Shown here piece by piece: positions 6,039 through 6,634 of a stretch of 6,634 nucleotides of DNA. Within the stretch, counting starts at the first letter, position 1. The number at the start of each line of letters is the position of its first letter. The stretch comes from Pseudomonadota bacterium. GTDB taxonomy: Bacteria > Pseudomonadota > Gammaproteobacteria > Burkholderiales > Burkholderiaceae_F. A model generated the notes under the pieces. That model was not told the DNA's origin, searched no databases, and worked only from the letters and a program-made list of their open reading frames with translations. Where the stretch lies: assembly GCA_023443095.1 (NCBI GenBank), contig JAEZVV010000113.1, positions 1 to 6,634 on the forward strand, written 5' to 3'. Made by a program: the position numbers and the translations under genes.

Positions 6039-6391
6039 ATCTTCTTCATCGCGGGTATAGCGCAGCCTCGCCGCCCTACCTGCGCGTAGCGCAGTGCCTT
6101 TGACTTTCCCCCTTGAGAGGTCGCCGCAGCGCCGCTTTGCGGCGGCGGGAATTCCGAGGAGTGTGTTCGAAGGACGTGGCTCGCTGGCGCAGCCAGCGAG
6201 ATCGTCCGAGTTCGCGACGAGGCCGCTGACGCATGGCGGCGCAAGGGAAGCCCGCAGGGCCGACCGACAGGGGCCGTCGGGAGTCCAGAGGGCCGGACGG
6301 GACCGGTCCTCTGGGGCCATGCCGCGGCCTGAGCGGCTGGGCGCTGCGCGTGTGCATCCGCTCGCAGCTCAGCGACACCACGCCAGCGCGG
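6039..6391. other. Convergent intergenic region filled by repeat B
   Basis: These 353 bp lie between the 3' ends of the PEP-CTERM-like gene and the thiolase. Apart from about 41 bp after the first stop and 26 bp before the thiolase stop, the region is repeat B. I see no stem followed by a T-run on either strand, so no standard terminator is evident for either gene. The strong hairpins inside the repeat may do this work. Confidence 0.5.
6080..6365 (-). repeat. Hairpin-rich repeat, copy B (inverted relative to copy A)
   Basis: Read on the minus strand, about 286 bp align with 4948-5154. The best blocks are 6254-6223 (31 of 32 identical) and 6119-6088 (29 of 32). It is about 80 bp longer than copy A, mainly because of a different middle. 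Hairpins are CCAGAGGGCCGG/CCGGTCCTCTGG (6285-6314, one G-T pair, 6-nt loop), CTCGCTGGC-GCA-GCCAGCGAG (6180-6200), CGCCGC-AAA-GCGGCG (about 6131-6146) and a terminal CTGCGC-GTA-GCGCAG (6080-6094). It begins about 26 bp after the thiolase stop. Boundaries are by eye. Confidence 0.75.
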
Positions 6392-6634
6392 CTAAACCAT
6401 CTCCACCGCCATCGCCGTCGCTTCTCCTCCCCCAATACACAGCGCTGCCACGCCGCGCTTGCCGCCGGTCTTCTTCAGCGCACCCAGCAAAGTGACAACG
6501 ATGCGCGCGCCGGAGGCGCCGATGGGGTGGCCCAACGCGCAGGCGCCGCCGTGGATGTTGACCTTGTCGTGCGGCAGCTTGAACTCTTCCATCGCCGCCA
6601 TCGTGACGACGGCGAAAGCCTCGTTGATCTCCCA
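6392..6634 (-). CDS. Thiolase (acetyl-CoA C-acyltransferase family), C-terminal part
   Basis: The window holds the last 80 codons of a thiolase; the 5' part lies beyond the right edge. Thiolases condense two acyl-CoA molecules or cleave a 3-ketoacyl-CoA, in the cytoplasm. The fragment starts in WEINEAFAVV, the conserved NEAFA motif. It continues with the glycine-rich VNIHGGACALGHPIGASGAR, which carries the catalytic His of the GHPIG motif. It ends with CIGGGEATAMAVEMV, which carries the C-terminal catalytic Cys of CxGGG. The first-loop nucleophilic Cys would be outside the window. The reading frame is open to the edge, so this is a window truncation and not evidence of a pseudogene. The fragment alone does not tell a biosynthetic acetyl-CoA acetyltransferase (phbA/atoB type) from a beta-oxidation fadA-type enzyme, so I give no symbol. 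It converges with the PEP-CTERM-like gene. Confidence 0.93.
   Translation of the reverse strand, partial: WEINEAFAVVTMAAMEEFKLPHDKVNIHGGACALGHPIGASGARIVVTLLGALKKTGGKRGVAALCIGGGEATAMAVEMV

Noticed and set aside
4948..6365. Repeats A and B as a CRISPR array or insertion-sequence ends
   Set aside because: There are only two copies in opposite orientation, with no regular spacers. No transposase gene lies between them.
6076..6435. Arg-rich minus-strand frame over repeat B
   Set aside because: It is the translation of the repeat and the end of the thiolase region in another frame. Similar-looking peptides from repeat A only reflect the shared DNA.

Overview
The window is high-GC DNA with bacterial gene layout: Shine-Dalgarno sites, short intergenic gaps and intrinsic terminators. 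Five of the six genes encode proteins with an N-terminal export signal, and one ends in a PEP-CTERM-like sorting tail. This points to a Gram-negative, probably a high-GC beta- or gammaproteobacterium (Xanthomonadales-like would fit). The lineage is inference from gene content, not from a marker gene.

Layout. At 20-847 (minus strand) lies an exported DNA/RNA non-specific endonuclease with the DRGH active site. A 368-bp divergent intergenic region holds a perfect 26-bp palindrome (921-946). At 1216-2265 (plus) is a periplasmic type II L-asparaginase, closed by a strong intrinsic terminator. At 2409-3074 (plus) is a small secreted four-cysteine protein of probable C-type-lectin/endostatin-like fold, followed by a terminator almost identical to the previous one. 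At 3533-4783 (plus) is an exported M14 zinc carboxypeptidase with its own terminator. At 5304-6038 (plus) is a PEP-CTERM-like surface protein of visibly lower GC. At 6392-6634 (minus) is the C-terminal end of a thiolase whose 5' part lies outside the window.

The most unusual structure is a pair of related, hairpin-rich repeats in opposite orientation (about 4948-5154 on plus and 6080-6365 on minus) that bracket the low-GC PEP-CTERM gene. They share a 32-bp block with one mismatch and a second 32-bp block with three mismatches, with a variable middle. I do not recognise the family. Each copy sits just downstream of a neighbouring gene, in that gene's orientation. The arrangement could be a mobile or invertible cassette, or two copies of an extragenic repeat that happen to face each other.

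How the genes work together: each plus-strand gene up to 4783 has its own terminator, so they look monocistronic rather than an operon. Nuclease, asparaginase and carboxypeptidase would all break down macromolecules or amino acids outside the cytoplasm, which fits a scavenging or lytic lifestyle. The thiolase belongs to acyl-CoA metabolism and is unrelated.
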